Of a stretch of DNA of 64,000 bases, positions 32,546 through 45,352 are shown one piece after another. A program made the position numbers and the translations under genes. The notes beneath the pieces were generated by a model. The model had not been told where the DNA came from. It ran no database searches and saw nothing but the letters and a program-made list of their open reading frames with translations. This stretch comes from Gambelia wislizenii (taxonomy: Eukaryota > Chordata > Lepidosauria > Squamata > Crotaphytidae): assembly GCA_030847615.1 (NCBI GenBank), contig JAUMIR010000004.1, forward strand, positions 221,391,001 through 221,455,000, read 5' to 3'. Numbering within the stretch: position 1 is the stretch's first letter; the number at the start of each line of letters is the position of its first letter.

Positions 32546-35330
32546 GAAAAAAGAATCAAGCAGGGGAAACATAAGTAATGTTATTGAAGCCGTAGGCTGG
32601 AAGGTCTCCATCCTGTAGTTTTGAATGTTACAGTGAGAGTGGGTTTAGGCAGGCAGGGAACGGAGTCTTCACCTTCCCACTCCCCAGAAAGATAGCTGGA
32701 GGAATAACAGGAACAATGGCTCTCAAAGAAGTCTATAAAATTTCTCCATTGCAGCCATGAAGTCTTTTGTTGTGAAATCTGTTTTGACCCTAAATATAGT
32801 TACTAGAGAGCAAGCTCTGTTGAAGACAGTGGGACTTAGTACTTAGTAAGGTACAGCCTGAGGTCTGCTACCTACTATTGCATAGCTGGCTGTGCTGATC
32901 CAGCGAAGGCTACACTATAGTAACACTTACTTGGAAGTAATACCCATTGAAACCAATGGAATTACAAGTAGATATATATGAGATTGTTATGTAAATGTCA
33001 TAGACTGGAATAATTCATGACTTTATTTTTATGATAAATTTTATTGCTGTTACAGTATTGTACATCTTTTGATAAGAAGGTGGCATACATATTTTAGAGA
33101 ATGAAGGAGAGTAAAGCCAGTTAAACACTGTGCTTAAGTGCGTTCTCCCCTAAAGTGTGTGTGTGTGTGTGTGTGTGTAAGGTTGCAGTTTCTTCCCCAT
33201 TGCATGGATTTTGTGATCAATCCAGAGTTCATACTTGAAATGCTAAATAGCAATAAATATTCAGGTTAACTTGTATTTCTTCCCAGAAGTATTATCTGCA
33301 CAGAAAATGCTGTTTTCTGTGCAAAACAACCACGTGCAAATTTAGTGCAGAGTAAGTTCCAAACTGCAAAGATTACCAGGATTCTTCTCATCAGGGTTTC
33401 TTAACACTTGAAAAAACATGTTTTCCTACCTTTAAAAAAAAGCACACATACAACAACCTTATTTTCAAATATTCTTTCCATCTCTGTCTTGGATCTAGTG
33501 TAGGTGATATAATTGTGATGCTCAGTTTGTAATCTTGCACTGTATTTTTCACCAATTGAAGTTTCTGGGGTATTTTTAAAGTCAAATCCTAACTGGCTAT
33601 ACAGTATGTGGCAGTAATCTAAAGGGGAGATTATCAGATCATTGGCAAGAGGGCAAAGCTATCTGCAACTATTTATAGTCATCACTTGTCTGTCACCCAA
33701 GGCTCATAAAAGGTGCTTCAACCAAATGGGTAAATCAGAACCTTTAACATTAACATTGGACCAATGAACACCCTCAGAATGAGAATCCTATCCTTTAGAG
33801 GGTATGTAATGCTTTCTAGGATAATGGTCATGCCACACACTAGTATTAGAATATGTATATCCTGCTTTATATCAAAGGACAAATAGTACATAGATTTTTC
33901 TTGGGTTTAATGTAAACACTGAGGCTCAGTTGATCCACCCTCACTCAGCCCATAATCATATTGTAGCACTAGCTCATGGCATCTACAGCATCACCCGGGA
34001 AGAAGAGATAAAGCTAGCTATAATCAGCTTGTCAGAAATGCAATAGTGCTTAGTCTTGATTCTTGAAGAGTGAAAGGTACCTACAGGGGGTGGTTGTTAC
34101 AGTTAGAAAGTAAGGGTAACCTGTTTCCCCATCTTGTTTACCTATCCTGACTCTTCTGTGGTGCAAACTGATATTTTCAGGGATTTTTTAAAAACATCCT
34201 GCCAGTTCTTTCTTAGCTCTCATTTAAAATGCAGGTAGATTAGTGTAACACCTTAAATAACTGTTCTATTCTTAGATGGAATTCCTATAATAAAGCCTTT
34301 TATTTATCTAAGCTGCTGTCTTCTCTCTTTAATCAGGATCTCTGACACAAATTTACTTCACTCACTTTCCATTATGGCATACCAGTGAAATCCCCAAGGT
34401 AAACACAGGATGACTTTTTCTAGAAATTTCATATAATGTTAAACAGCTAGATTGAAAGCACAAAATCCATCAGGGCTCAGAAACATAACTGGTGAGGGGG
34501 TCAAGCAGTGCTCCTTGCCTCCAAGGAGAATTGGGAATGTGCCACCCAACCATCTGGAAATTCATTGATGGCCTCAGAAAGGTGCAGAAGGGCAGAGATA
34601 CCTATTACTAACAACTTGTTTCAGGCCACAGTCCCTCAGTCAAATTGAAGAAATATAATAAAGCTGATCATCTAATTTCATCATGTCTGATTATGTCAGT
34701 AGAAGCCCTATAGAATACTTGTGTGCCATAGCTCAAAATTATCAAATACCATAACAAAATGGTTTTGATTGCATTTTCTTGACAAAATTATCAGTTCTAA
34801 CTACCTTAATAAAATGTTATATGCGTTTCACTACTGCATTTATTTCACTTTTGACATGATCTCCCAATTTCACCTAATATATGCAAGCATTAATGAGTCT
34901 GGAACAGTTCAGCATGCCATGCTGAAATGACCATACTTAACTGGCTGCACTGAACTGACAGCGCTGAAACAGTCATGTTGAAAGGTCCCAGACTTAACTG
35001 CTAGAGCCTTTCCTAGCTTGTGTATTCTTTCTCATTATTAACATTTGCCATTTTGACTGCACTCAGATGTTGCTGGGACACGTGGCCCAGCGTTCATCTA
35101 TGAAATGTTAGAGGGTATGCCCTGATCCCCACAAGCAGACGTAGAAGCAGTGGCAAGCACTGCCTCTCACATTGATACTAAAAGTTTATCCAGAAGGACA
35201 CCATGACTGACAATATCTAAAACCATTGAGAGAGAGAATCAACAGGACCACACTCCCTCCCAGTGTTTTTTTCTCAGCAGAGGTCATCCTACAGGCAACC
35301 TGGGTAGTTTCTGTCCCAAAACAGTTGTAG
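32546..35330. other. Intergenic DNA without recognised genes
   Basis: Mostly unique-looking AT-rich sequence. A (GT)n microsatellite is at 33157-33178. No splice-bounded exon was seen on either strand. Confidence 0.4.
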
Positions 35331-35336
35331 AACCCA

Positions 35337-35666
35337 GGACTTTTTCAGACTACCTTAATTCTGGAAGGAGCCTTCAGGAGAGGAACACAGCTGCTCCGTG
35401 GCAGAGGGCAGTTTCTGATGCTGCCATCCCTCTCGCGTTACCCTCTGTTTTCCTTCCGTGTCACATGGAAGGAAAAGGTGCCACTTTTTATTCACGAAGA
35501 ACTTCCGTGAGTAAAAAGTGGCGCCTTTTCCCTCCATGTGACACGGAAGGAACACAGAGGGTAATGCGAGAGGGACGTCGTCGTCAGAAACTGCCCTCTG
35601 CCACGGAGCAGCTGCGTTCCTCTTCCGATGGCTCCTTCTGGATTTAAGGTACATCTGAAAAAGTCC
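35337..35666. mobile_element. MITE, GGACTTTTTCAGAC foldback form (330 bp)
   Basis: Starts GGACTTTTTCAGACTACC and ends CATCTGAAAAAGTCC, with CCA at 35334-35336 and 35667-35669. The arms pair almost to the centre, around a loop with ttactcacggaagttcttcg on the reverse strand. Same subfamily as 43447-43680 and 58195-58523. Confidence 0.9.
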
Positions 35667-35674
35667 CCAGTTTA

Positions 35675-37699
35675 TAGTGCTATTTATGGAAGATCCGCTG
35701 GAATACATAGAGGAGGTTATACGAGCAATAAATGAGTTTGGGAGACATGCAGGCTTTAAAATAAATAAGGATAAATCATCTTTGTTGACCAAAAACATGA
35801 TGAAACAAGAAGAGGAAGATTTAATCAAGAAATTAGGATGCAAAATGGAGAAAAAAGTAAAATATCTTGGACTATGGATAACCAAAAGAAATTCTGATTT
35901 ATTTGAGAATAATTATGTTAAGGTATGGAAAGAGGTAAAAGAGAACTTTATAAAATGGGATAAACTAAATCTAACTCTTCTAGGGAAAATCTCGGCATAT
36001 AAAATGAATGTGCTCCCTAAATTACTCTATTTATTCCAAAATCTTCCAATATTAAAAAATGAAAAACCATTTAAGATCTGGAAAAAGGATATCTCCGAAT
36101 TTGCGTGGGGGGAAAAGAAACCAAGAATTAAATGGTCTTACACGATAGATACAAGAAATAGAGGGGGATGTGAGTTACCAGAGTTAAAAATCTATTACTA
36201 TGCTGCTGTTATGGTATGGGTGATAGATTGGGTCAGGATAAAGGAAGGTAAAGTACTGGTTTTAGAAGGGTTCAACAATAGATTCGTGTGGCACGCCTAT
36301 TTGTGTTATAAGAAAGATCAAATAAATAGAGAATTTAATAACCATTATGTGAGAAGATCGTTGCTAACAGTATGGAAGAAGATAAAGAATAAATTTTACA
36401 ACAAGATTCCATTATGGACTTCTCCACAGGAGGCATTTTGTGCAAGATGGATGGATAAAAATCAATATCTGAGATATAAAGACACAGTGATACTGGATAG
36501 GAATAACGAATATGTGTTAAAAACTAGAGAACAGATAAATCAGGAAATGAATTGGTTTGGATATTTACAGCTGAAAGAGAGATTTAAAGAAGACAAGAGA
36601 AGTGAAGGTTTAGAACTGGAATATAATGAATTAGATAAATTATTATGGGAGGAACAAAAGAAAGTTAGGATTGCCAGAATGTACAAATTACTGTTGACCA
36701 GGTATTTAGAAACAGAGGCTATTAAAGATTACATGATATCATGGGCTAGAGATATAGGCTATAATTTGGAGGTGGGAGCGTGGGAAAAAACAAGGAATAA
36801 GACCAATAGGTTCACTGCTTGTCAAAATCGAAAGGAGAATTATATAAAGATCACACACAGATGGTACTATACACTGGTTAGACTAAATAAAATGAAAGCG
36901 ACATTATCTAGAATATGTTGGAAATGTCTAGCCAATGAAGGTACTATAATACATATGTGGTGGAAATGTAAGGTAATTAAAAAGTTCTGGAAAAAAATAC
37001 ATTTGATGATAAAATACATCTTACAAATAGAGTTCGAATTTAAGCCAGAACTCTATCTTTTAAACATGACTAATGTGTTAGAGAAGAAAGATGAAACTCA
37101 ATATTGGAGAATACTATTATATATGGTAACGGCCGCCAGGATAACAATTGCGCCAAAGTGGAAACAGAACCACCTAGAATCACGGATTGGCAAAATAAAT
37201 TGATAGATATGATAGAACTGGATAGCTTAACATAGAGATTGAAAAATGTTTCAAATAGAAAATGTTTGAACATTTGGATACCCATGATAAAACACTGGGA
37301 GGTTAATGAAGAAGGGGACAAGATTGGGAATATAATACTATTATAAGAAATAAGGAGACATTGTAACGAGATGCAATAAGACAATAGGTAAAGATTTGAA
37401 AGAATGGAGTGTTACAAAGAAGCGGTATAGAGATTAAGTGATGGAAGAGATATGAAATCAGACAGGGGAAATAGTTACTGTACTAAGAAGTTCATTATTG
37501 AGGATTGATTGTTTAATCTGGATACACTTGGGATTCATTGTAAGGAAGTGAAGATAAGATGCACAAGCAATATAAAAGATTGTAATTGTTGGTTGTATTT
37601 GGTTTAAATTTTTGTTTATATTATGCTTCATTATGATTTATGTTAATTTGAGATTATATATATATATATATATATATCTTAATAAAATAAAATACAAGA
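35675..37699 (+). mobile_element. L1 retrotransposon, 5'-truncated, with 19-bp target duplication
   Basis: Flanked by identical 19-bp copies at 35656-35674 and 37700-37718 (tgaaaaagtccccagttta). It has the ORF2 C-terminal half, a 3' UTR with a (TA)n run at about 37652-37678, and an A-rich tail aataaaataaaatacaaga. The target lies across the end of the MITE at 35337-35666. Confidence 0.93.
35677..37203 (+). pseudogene. L1 ORF2 C-terminal half (truncated)
   Basis: An open frame of about 508 codons without an in-frame stop. It begins in the last part of the reverse transcriptase domain (LEYIEEVIRAINEFG, AGFKINKDKS), continues through the thumb-like region (KISAYKMNVLPKLLYLFQ), and ends with the CCHC-like knuckle CWKCLANEGTIIHMWWKC and LYMVTAARITIA. 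A one-base shift near 37160 moves the expected ...PRITDWQNKL continuation into another frame. The endonuclease and RT active site are missing. Confidence 0.88.
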
Positions 37700-38556
37700 T
37701 GAAAAAGTCCCCAGTTTAGGTGGATCCAGAGAGCCAGCTTCATCCAAGAGTGACAGGAGCTGACTTAGCTGCCGCTCTTCCAAGCACCTTGCCCAGAAGG
37801 GAGTTTTAGATCCCTATGATTGTTTTGTATCTTTTTACCTTCCGTCGGTGAATATGTACAGGACTCACAGACGTTCAAATCTGAAACTGAGAATTATGTC
37901 CTAAATATGCCTACTAAATTTCAGTCCAGTATTTCAGTGGAGTTACTGCATTGCATACAAAGAAACAGAATGGTGAACAGGCAAAAGGTCACTGGATCAA
38001 GAGGAAATGAAATTGCAGAAAAACTATTTTAAAAGTCACAGTAAAATTATGATGACCACATTTGTGTCCTTTCTTTCCTCTAGTTTCCTCCAAGGAGTTA
38101 AAGTAGGGTGCATGATTATTGTGCCTTTTCTTCTGCTTGCAACAGACTTGCAAAATGGGTTAGTGGTGGAAAATTCACTAGCAGCCAGTGAACTTCTGTG
38201 GTCAGGGCCGGTTTAACCAGTCCATCAAATAAGCATTGGTCAAGGCCCCTCCTGCTGACCTCCTTATCTGAGGAAGGAGACAGCTGGGAGGAGCCGCTGA
38301 TTTGTAGCCCCCTCCTACCCTCCTCCTCCAAAAACCTCCTGCTGGCTTTAAAAAAACAACAAAAAACCCCCAGCATCTCCCAAACTAGAAAGAGAAAGAG
38401 AAAGAAGCAGCAGCCCTCCATGGCAGAAGCTGGAGGGAGTTTGCTGCTGCAAAATGCAAGCCAGCCAGGCATGTCAGAGAGGGGTGAGTGTGTGTGTGTG
38501 TGTGAGAGAGAGAGGGGGGGGAATTTGAGGGTTGTCTCTTTCCCTCAGAAATGGCT

Positions 38557-38598
<42 letters not shown>

Positions 38599-38640
38599 CT
38601 TCCCTTCCCTTCCCTTCCCTTCCCTTCCCTTCCCTTCCCC
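38557..38640. repeat. (TTTC)n(TTCCC)n microsatellite
   Basis: About ten TTTC units pass into about nine TTCCC units. All open frames here are artefacts. Confidence 0.97.
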
Positions 38641-38755
38641 TCCAGCCAATCTTTCCAGCTGTTCTTAACATGTGGGGTCTCTCCCCTCCCTCTCTTCACC
38701 CCTTGGTCTTCAGCTTCTCCCCTTGCTGCCAACTGCGTTCAGCCTGAAAAAGAAA

Positions 38756-38985
38756 TTTGTGTGTCTTTGTCTATGTGCTTTCAAGTCATTTCTGACTAAG
38801 GCAAACCTACCATGGGGATTTCTAGGCAAGGTTTGTTCAAAGGGGGTGTGCCTTTGCCTTCCTTTGAGGCTGAGAGAATGTGACTTGCCCAAGGTCACCC
38901 AGTGGGTATTCATGGCTGAGTAAGGATTCAAACCCTGGTCTCCATAGTCATAGTGCAATGCTGAAACTTCTACAACACTCTAGCT
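38756..38985 (-). mobile_element. tRNA-derived SINE (Sauria-type), near full length
   Basis: The reverse-strand B box is at 38924-38934 (plus ggattcaaacc). The body cttgcccaaggtcacccagtggg and the 3' end tatgtgctttcaagtcatttc are present. Confidence 0.9.
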
Positions 38986-39113
38986 CTTTTAACAGAAGAA
39001 TATAAAGAATATACATTAAAATTTGGAGTAATATTACTGGGAACAATGGTTTTATTGTTGTCACTAAAACACCAGTATCCCAGTAGTGTTATGTGAGAGG
39101 CATTGGCCTAGAG

Positions 39114-39468
39114 CAGTGGTTCTTAACCTTTTCTTTACCAGGGTCCCCCTTTAAATATCTTTTGTTCCCCAAGACTTCACTCAAGATTTAAAATCCTAAT
39201 AATAATAGCTAATAATAATAGCTAACAACAACAACAAAACAATTACACCATCCATTAAACTTTCCCTCAGAGGCACTCTTGCTTCTTTCTGCAAGTTTGT
39301 GGCTGGAGTGGATTGAATGGCAATGTGCAGGCCAAGCCAGCCAGCCAGCCTTTGCCTTGGTTCCTGTCACGTGGCTACTCCACTACAGGGAGGAGGTCGG
39401 CCAAGCAGCCTTCAAGCCTTTGTGGACCCCCTGTGAGGACATTGCGGACCCCGGGTTAAGAACCACTG
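39114..39468. mobile_element. hAT-like non-autonomous DNA transposon
   Basis: Starts CAGTGGTTCTTAACC and ends GGTTAAGAACCACTG. The 8-bp flanks gcctagag and ggctagag match at 7 of 8 bases. The interior (gaggcactcttgcttctttctgc, gattgaatggcaatgtgcagg) matches 11328-11899. Confidence 0.9.
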
Positions 39469-39581
39469 GGCTAGAGAATGCTGGAAAAGGAACAATGCAA
39501 CCAGACCTTGAGAAGGGTGCTAGCAGGGGGATTCTGGGAGGTGTAATCAAAGAGTAACTTTCCCAGGCTCTGAATGCAGCC

Positions 39582-40214
39582 TAGAATCATAGAATCATAG
39601 GGCTGGAAGGGACCCCAACAGCCATCCCATCCGAGCAGCTTCTGCTCTGCAGGAACACACAATCCAAGCATTCCTGACAGATGGCCATCCAACCTATGTT
39701 TAAAAAAACCCAAAGAAGGAGACTCCATCACACTCCCAGGCAGCAGCGGATTCCACTGTTGAACAGCTCTTACCATCAGGAAGTTCTTCCTAATATTCAG
39801 GTGGAATCTATTTTCCTGTAGTTTGAACCCATGGCTCTGTGTCCTAGTCTCTGGAGCAGCAGAAAACAAGCTTGCTCCTTCCTCAGTATGATATCCCTTC
39901 AAATATTTAAACATGGCTATCATGTCCCCTCTCAACCTTCTCTTCTCCAGGCTAAGCATACCCAGCTCCCTAAGCCGTTCCTAATAGAGCGTAATGGCTT
40001 CCAGACCTCCCACCATCCTTCTCAATATCTTTCTTGAATTATTGTGCCCAGAACTGGAAACAGTATTCCAGGTGAGGTCTGACCAAAGCAGAATGGAGTG
40101 ATACTATTACTTCCCTTGATCTAGACACTACTCCTATTAATGCAGCCTAGAATCGCATTGGCATTTTTTGCTGCTGCATCACACTGCTAACTCATGTTCA
40201 GCTTGTAGTCCACT
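39582..40214 (-). mobile_element. CR1 3' portion, older subfamily
   Basis: Minus-strand copy starting with the aatcatagaatcatag tail. It encodes FSLEKRRLRGDMIAMFKYLKG-like and NIRKNFLMVRAVQQW-like sequence with frameshifts, back to the VLVD...LNM region. Confidence 0.9.
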
Positions 40215-40334
40215 CTTTCTTTTCTTTGAGGAAATCTACACCATTACATTAATTGCTAATAAACAAAAAATATTATGTTAGTGCCTATAATATAGTTTTT
40301 AAACTAAATTATTGTGGTGGAAAATTATATAATA

Positions 40335-40572
40335 CAGTAGACCCCTCTTATCCACTGGGGATTGGTTCTGGAGGGGGGGGGTGGATTCTGAAAGCCATGA
40401 ATAATAGTGAATGCCATTGAAAATAATGGGACTTCTGGTTTAAAATACGATAGAGTTGCCTTCGAGGGCCTAGAAACGGCTAGGGAGGACACATTTTCTA
40501 GGAAGACTCTATGGTAGGTGTGCTGTTTTGTGTCCCATGGATAAAGAATCCATGGATACGGGGGTCCTACTA
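40335..40572. mobile_element. Tigger/pogo-like element, ggggtcctact family
   Basis: Starts CAGTAGACCCCTCTTATCC after TA and ends acgggggtcctacta before TA. The CR1 stub site (taaaatacgatagagttgcc) is empty here. Confidence 0.85.
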
Positions 40573-40964
40573 TAATCTGAACATCCTGTATGGTACAAGC
40601 TAGATTACATTGACCTGAGATAAACATATGGGGTCCCCAAAATAAAGCATTGCAGCCCCCCCCCAAATTCCTTTAACTGACCTTGTCCATGGTTAGCAAT
40701 AGTGTGAAGTTCACGTAAGTCTTCCTGGTCAAATTCTAAGAACGTACACACTATATAACATTAGTACAGTATTAGTACAGTATGGTGACACAACTCACAC
40801 AGAAGGGGCTAGTGTTCCTTCTACACAGTGTGTGTTCATTCTATATGTAAATGGGCCTTCTTTTCTTAACTCTTTTTATGGTGAACAATGTGGATTTATC
40901 ACAGCACATCTTTTCTCCCCATTTTCTGCCATGCTTCTAAAATGAATGGGAAATACATTGGCTC

Positions 40965-41075
40965 TTGAGATGTTTTGTGGAGTTCAGTTCCCAGAAGCCC
41001 CAGCTAGCATGGTCAGTCATTACAGATGATGGGAGTTGTAGTCTAGAAGGCCAAAAATTCTCCATCCTTGTTCTA
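40965..41075. repeat. Short foldback repeat of the ttcagttcccagaagcc type
   Basis: gagttcagttcccagaagccccagctagcatgg and gatgggagttgtagtctagaagg form inverted halves. Confidence 0.55.
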
Positions 41076-41079
41076 AAAT

Positions 41080-42265
41080 AATGTAGACACATGTATAGCA
41101 AGAAGACCATATATTCCCATATATAAAGGGGGTTCAACAGCTAGTGGTGGTAGCATTTTGGCCTCCAGGGGACACCCTTGAGCGATGATGCTCAGGATTG
41201 CCTTTAGAGGGAAGTTAATTCTGGGGGTTCCAAGCTGAGAGCCCCCAGACTAGCCTGACAAAACTGTAAAAGGAAACAAACAAACAAACACCTGATCCCT
41301 CTATTGCTTGCAACCTGGCCCTATGTGTGCCTCCTCATAAATAAACCCCATAATTCAGAATCGATATGCATATATAAAGAGAAGCAAAACTCACTATGTT
41401 CAATGGGGCTTACTCCTAAGTAAGTGTACATAGGATCACTTCCTTGGGAACATGACTGCAGTCCTATGTAATCTGTATCTAAAAGTGTGCCCCTTTGAAA
41501 TCAGTGGACTTCTGAGTAGGCATATATAGATTTGGCTATGTGAGTTGGCTAATGAAGAGTACTGTACTGTTAATATATTAAAAGTGCCACATTGTGCACC
41601 AGATTCAGAAGATATCAGATAATAGTTTATAAAAGAATAACACATCAAAAATTCAGATCAATTAAAAATGTGTGTGCCGCCATCTATAGCAAATGAACAT
41701 GTTTTCTAATCCTTGTCATGCAACTCCATTTTTTGCCGGCAAAGGGAATTTAACCTGCTCAACCCACCAAATCACTGAGAGTACAGTACATTTACTCATT
41801 AAAGTAATCAATCAGTGGAAATGGGGTTCTCTCTGTATATATATTAAAGGGCAGAAATGATGAGTTCATAAAAATGTCAAGAAATTTTCCTCTTTGTTAT
41901 CTCTTTCCTTGGTCAGCTGTCTCCAAATAGATTATCTCATTTGTGGGAGACCTCCTTATTCTATCTTTCTCATGGAAAGTAGAATATCTAAAGTACTACA
42001 CTGACATTCAATTAAGCAGAAATGATAGGAATAGTCAAACACAGCAAGAATCATGATAACCTGCTCTTTTTGAAGGAATAGCCTAGTCTTGGTAGTTGCT
42101 CATTTCTTCAATAAATATCCTAGCTGTTCCTTTAAGTACCAGCCACTATCAGTATTTGCTGACATGGGGCAAAATCCAACCAAAATTAAGCACCGTTCAA
42201 TACCACTAATTGCAGATATGGAGAGTTAAATATGTGCTTAACTCTCCCATTGACATTAGTGAGAC
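41080..42265. other. Intergenic DNA, no feature recognised
   Basis: AT-rich sequence with no exon, RNA gene or transposon that I can support. Confidence 0.4.
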
Positions 42266-42268
42266 TTA

Positions 42269-42886
42269 GGACATTATCACACAAGGTATGTATCCTTGAA
42301 TTACAATAGGATAGTAGCAGATGTGGCCCTTACTTATTACACAACACTGTCTCTATCCTGTTGCTTTATTGCTGTTCATCAGCTTCTGTAGTGCATGTTA
42401 TCATTGATGGGGGAAACCTGTCAATAGCTCCCAATATCACTACTATGGTAGCATTCCCCTCTGTGCAATAAGATACTTCAATGGCAGTAGCTATATAAAG
42501 GAAGTCACATGGCATGAGGGGGCCATGTGACTTCCTCTCCTTTCTCCTCCTCACTATTCCAAGCCAGAAAAAAAATCCTTTTTCTCCACGCCTTTCTTCC
42601 CCCCACCTTTTTCCCCCTGTGCTTTCATACTTACAGGGAAACGATAAAATATTTTTAAAAATCATTTCCCCGTAATTATGCAATCATGGCAAAAAGAAAA
42701 AGAAAAGACATGCATGCGCTGAGTGGCAGGGTTACAGAGCTGTTGTGATAGGTTGGAAATTGCCAAAGCAGCACAATCCCAGCACACTTATGTGAATGAA
42801 GAGGAGGTGCAATAATTTTGGCTTCAATACCAGTTTGCTTCACTAACGCAATTGCTGCAAGAGAGGAGGATGGTGTGATAATGTCC
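42269..42886. mobile_element. MITE with 14-bp perfect TIR GGACATTATCACAC (618 bp)
   Basis: Starts GGACATTATCACAC and ends GTGTGATAATGTCC. TTA is duplicated at 42266-42268 and 42887-42889. The interior shares a cctgtcaatagctcccaatatc block with 45353. No transposase. Termini and target fit PIF/Harbinger. Confidence 0.9.
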
Positions 42887-43074
42887 TTAAAAGCCAATAA
42901 CATTACACTTCCTATTCGTGTCTGCTGAAAAGTAAGCTCCATTGAGCTCAATGGCCTTTTGCCTAGATAAGGGCATATAGGGTCTTGTGGGATTCTACTT
43001 ATGTTCTTTTCAAATTGACAAATCTTTTCAATTTGGTTATATTAAGAAGGGTGCTCCAAAAAAGCAATACAAGG

Positions 43075-43330
43075 ATTCCCTGAAACAACATCTCAGGCTT
43101 GTCCAAATTGATCACCAACAATGGTCCGCCCTGCCTTCGGGAGACATGGAGACGCACTATCCACAATGCTGCAGCTTTATTTGAGAAGTCATGCCAAACA
43201 AGTCTTGAAGAGAAACAACAATGCAGAAAGAATCACAATCCGGAAACATCACTCAAGGAGACCCTCTGCTGTGCTTTCTGCAACCGGATTTGTTTATCTC
43301 GGATTGGCTTTTTCAGTTCCACCTAGTGTA
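43075..43330 (+). mobile_element. Non-LTR retrotransposon C-terminal fragment
   Basis: Parallels 12115-12365 through gacatggagacgcactatcc, gaaacatcactcaaggagacc and ctttctgcaaccggatttg. It encodes a broken CCAFCNRICLSRIGFF knuckle. Confidence 0.65.
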
Positions 43331-43446
43331 CATATGGTTTATCTCATTTGCTTCCTGGAACAAACCTGTAAGGGAGGTCAGGTGAAGAAAGGGAGCCTGG
43401 TTTAAAACTATCTAATGAACATCATGGATGATCAGGCTTTGGATGA

Positions 43447-43680
43447 TCTCGGCATCATCGGTGTCACTTCCGTGTATGATTGGAGGCAGCCGCGCCATAT
43501 TTTACTCATGGAAGTTGTCCGTGAGTAAAATATGGCCCGGCTGCCTCCAATCATACACGGAAGTGACACCGACGATGCCGAGAGAGGGATGGCGTAGTCC
43601 GAAACGGACCCCCTGCCACGCAACAGCATTGTAACTATTCCAGAGTCTTCTTGCGTGGTAAGTCCTGTCTGAAAAAATCC
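43447..43680. mobile_element. MITE of the GGACTTTTTCAGAC foldback form, left end lost
   Basis: The right end TGTCTGAAAAAATCC is present, followed by taa. The arms tctcggcatcatcggtgtc / gacaccgacgatgccgaga pair around the loop ttactcatggaagttgtccg. The left arm stops at about 43447, short of the terminus. Confidence 0.8.
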
Positions 43681-43713
43681 TAAGTCTAGAACTCTTTCCA
43701 TTACACTGGACCA

Positions 43714-43936
43714 GGGGCCTTTCCCACTTCATAGTTAAGCGCTATGATTCTACTGTAACTGCCACAGCAACATCCTATAGAATCCTCGGATTTGCAGTTT
43801 GGTGAGGCACTACAGCTCTCTGGTTAAGGATTCTAAAGACCCCTCTTTAAACTGCATATCCCAGGATTCCATAGAATAGACCTATGGCAATTAAAATGGA
43901 ATTATAGCAATATAATTGTGTAGTGTGGAAGGGCCC
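43714..43936. mobile_element. Foldback element of the aatcctcggatttgcagt family
   Basis: GGGGCCTTTCCCACTTCATAG and GTAGTGTGGAAGGGCCC are inverted ends. The interior has agtttggtgaggcactacagc. Target duplication is not clear. Confidence 0.72.
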
Positions 43937-43984
43937 TACTCTTAAGGATTCTATGATCTGTCACTTTGTGTTTCATTTCTAAAA

Positions 43985-44112
43985 GGTGTTCCTTATGTAA
44001 AATGGCAAACAACAAAGTTTGCTTTTGGGATTTATTTATTTATTGGAATATTTTCAAGCCACGGATGGTTGAATCTATGGATACAGAATCCATGGATATG
44101 GAAGGCTGACTT
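43985..44112. mobile_element. Tigger/pogo-like right half
   Basis: ggtgttccttatgtaaaatgg...caagccacggatggttgaatc...atatggaaggctgac, same family as 7544-7767. Confidence 0.65.
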
Positions 44113-44406
44113 TAATAGTAACCTAACATACAGATTGCCGGCTAGTTCATGGAGATGAGTATGAGAAGCTTTGAACACTCAGAAACAAGCACTGTATTAA
44201 TTATTATTAATATTGGCAGAATATAATGAAAGAATTATCATCTTCTTATATTGTGTCTTTCAAAAAACATTATTCAGGCAAACTGTTATTCCTTTAGCTG
44301 TAGTTCTGTGAAAATGTTGACTCAGCGCAGGTATAATAATCAGTTATGATTAGTACTAGTCAAAATTTGCTGCCTTAAACCTTCCTGAGATTTTAAATAT
44401 ACACTT

Positions 44407-44479
44407 TTCCTGCGTGGCAGGAGGTTGGACTGGATGGCCCTTGTGGTCTCTTCCAACTCTACAATTCTACGATTCTATA
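44407..44479 (+). mobile_element. CR1 3' UTR only
   Basis: tcctgcgtggcaggaggttgg, tggcccttgtggtctcttcc and an ATTCTACGATTCTATAA tail, with no coding part. Confidence 0.9.
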
Positions 44480-45352
44480 AGGGTTGCTTTAAACATTGTC
44501 ACTCATTAAGAATGAACAAGATTTTGTACAAATAGTCTCCTCCTCCTAGTCGCTTTTCTTTCTTCCTGCCTTCCTCCCATCATCACTGGAGTCCTTTTCT
44601 TCCCCCTTCAATAGTAAATTTCCACCATGCTGCCTTCTTATTATTTTTATTTGCTTTTTTTTTTGTATGGAAACAAACTATGGCTTCAGTCTCACCTTTA
44701 TTTGTCACATGTCAAGGTTTCTCACTCCTTTTTTAAAAAAAGCAAATTGCACAAAATTCGAGGAACAGGGAGACATGGTTGCATCACCACAATTAAGACA
44801 TTCAGAATTTATTCAGGCACAAAAAATTAAAATAAAATAAAGGCTCAACCAGAAATTCTGGGAGGACAAATGCATCAGGCACAGATCAAAACTTAGGCTG
44901 TGGGGAAACCAAACTGAAATCAAATGTGTGCATGTGGAGGGTGGGTATCAGTTTGGTTTGGATACATCTGTATACTCTGTGCAAAATCTGGCTTGAAACT
45001 GATAAGCTTTTCTGTACAATACTTGATATGTTTCTGACAATAAATGAAGTGTGTAGTAGTAGTAGTATTGATAATTGCAGCTAGTCCTTGATAAGTGTTC
45101 TTGTATGTGTTAGAGTGAAGTTTGCCATGAATTATAATGTAATGAAGTACACGCTTCATAGGCATGATTCAGAGCCTCTTATCAAAAGTGAGAATTCTGT
45201 TTATTCACATTACAACTCCAGAAAATATTCAACTTCTGCTCCACTTTATGCTTTATGTTTTGTTTTTTATCAGAGTGACACAATAGCTCCTTTCCCTTTT
45301 TTGCTGGTTCCATATTAGCTATTTCCCTTTCTCTGAAAATTAACTGTATTTA

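Noticed and set aside
38203..38380. hAT-like start CAGGGCCGGTTTAACC
   Set aside because: No matching right terminus or 8-bp duplication could be identified.
38385..38732. Low-complexity frames of lysine/glutamate or serine/phenylalanine runs
   Set aside because: Translation of the (TTTC)n(TTCCC)n microsatellite.
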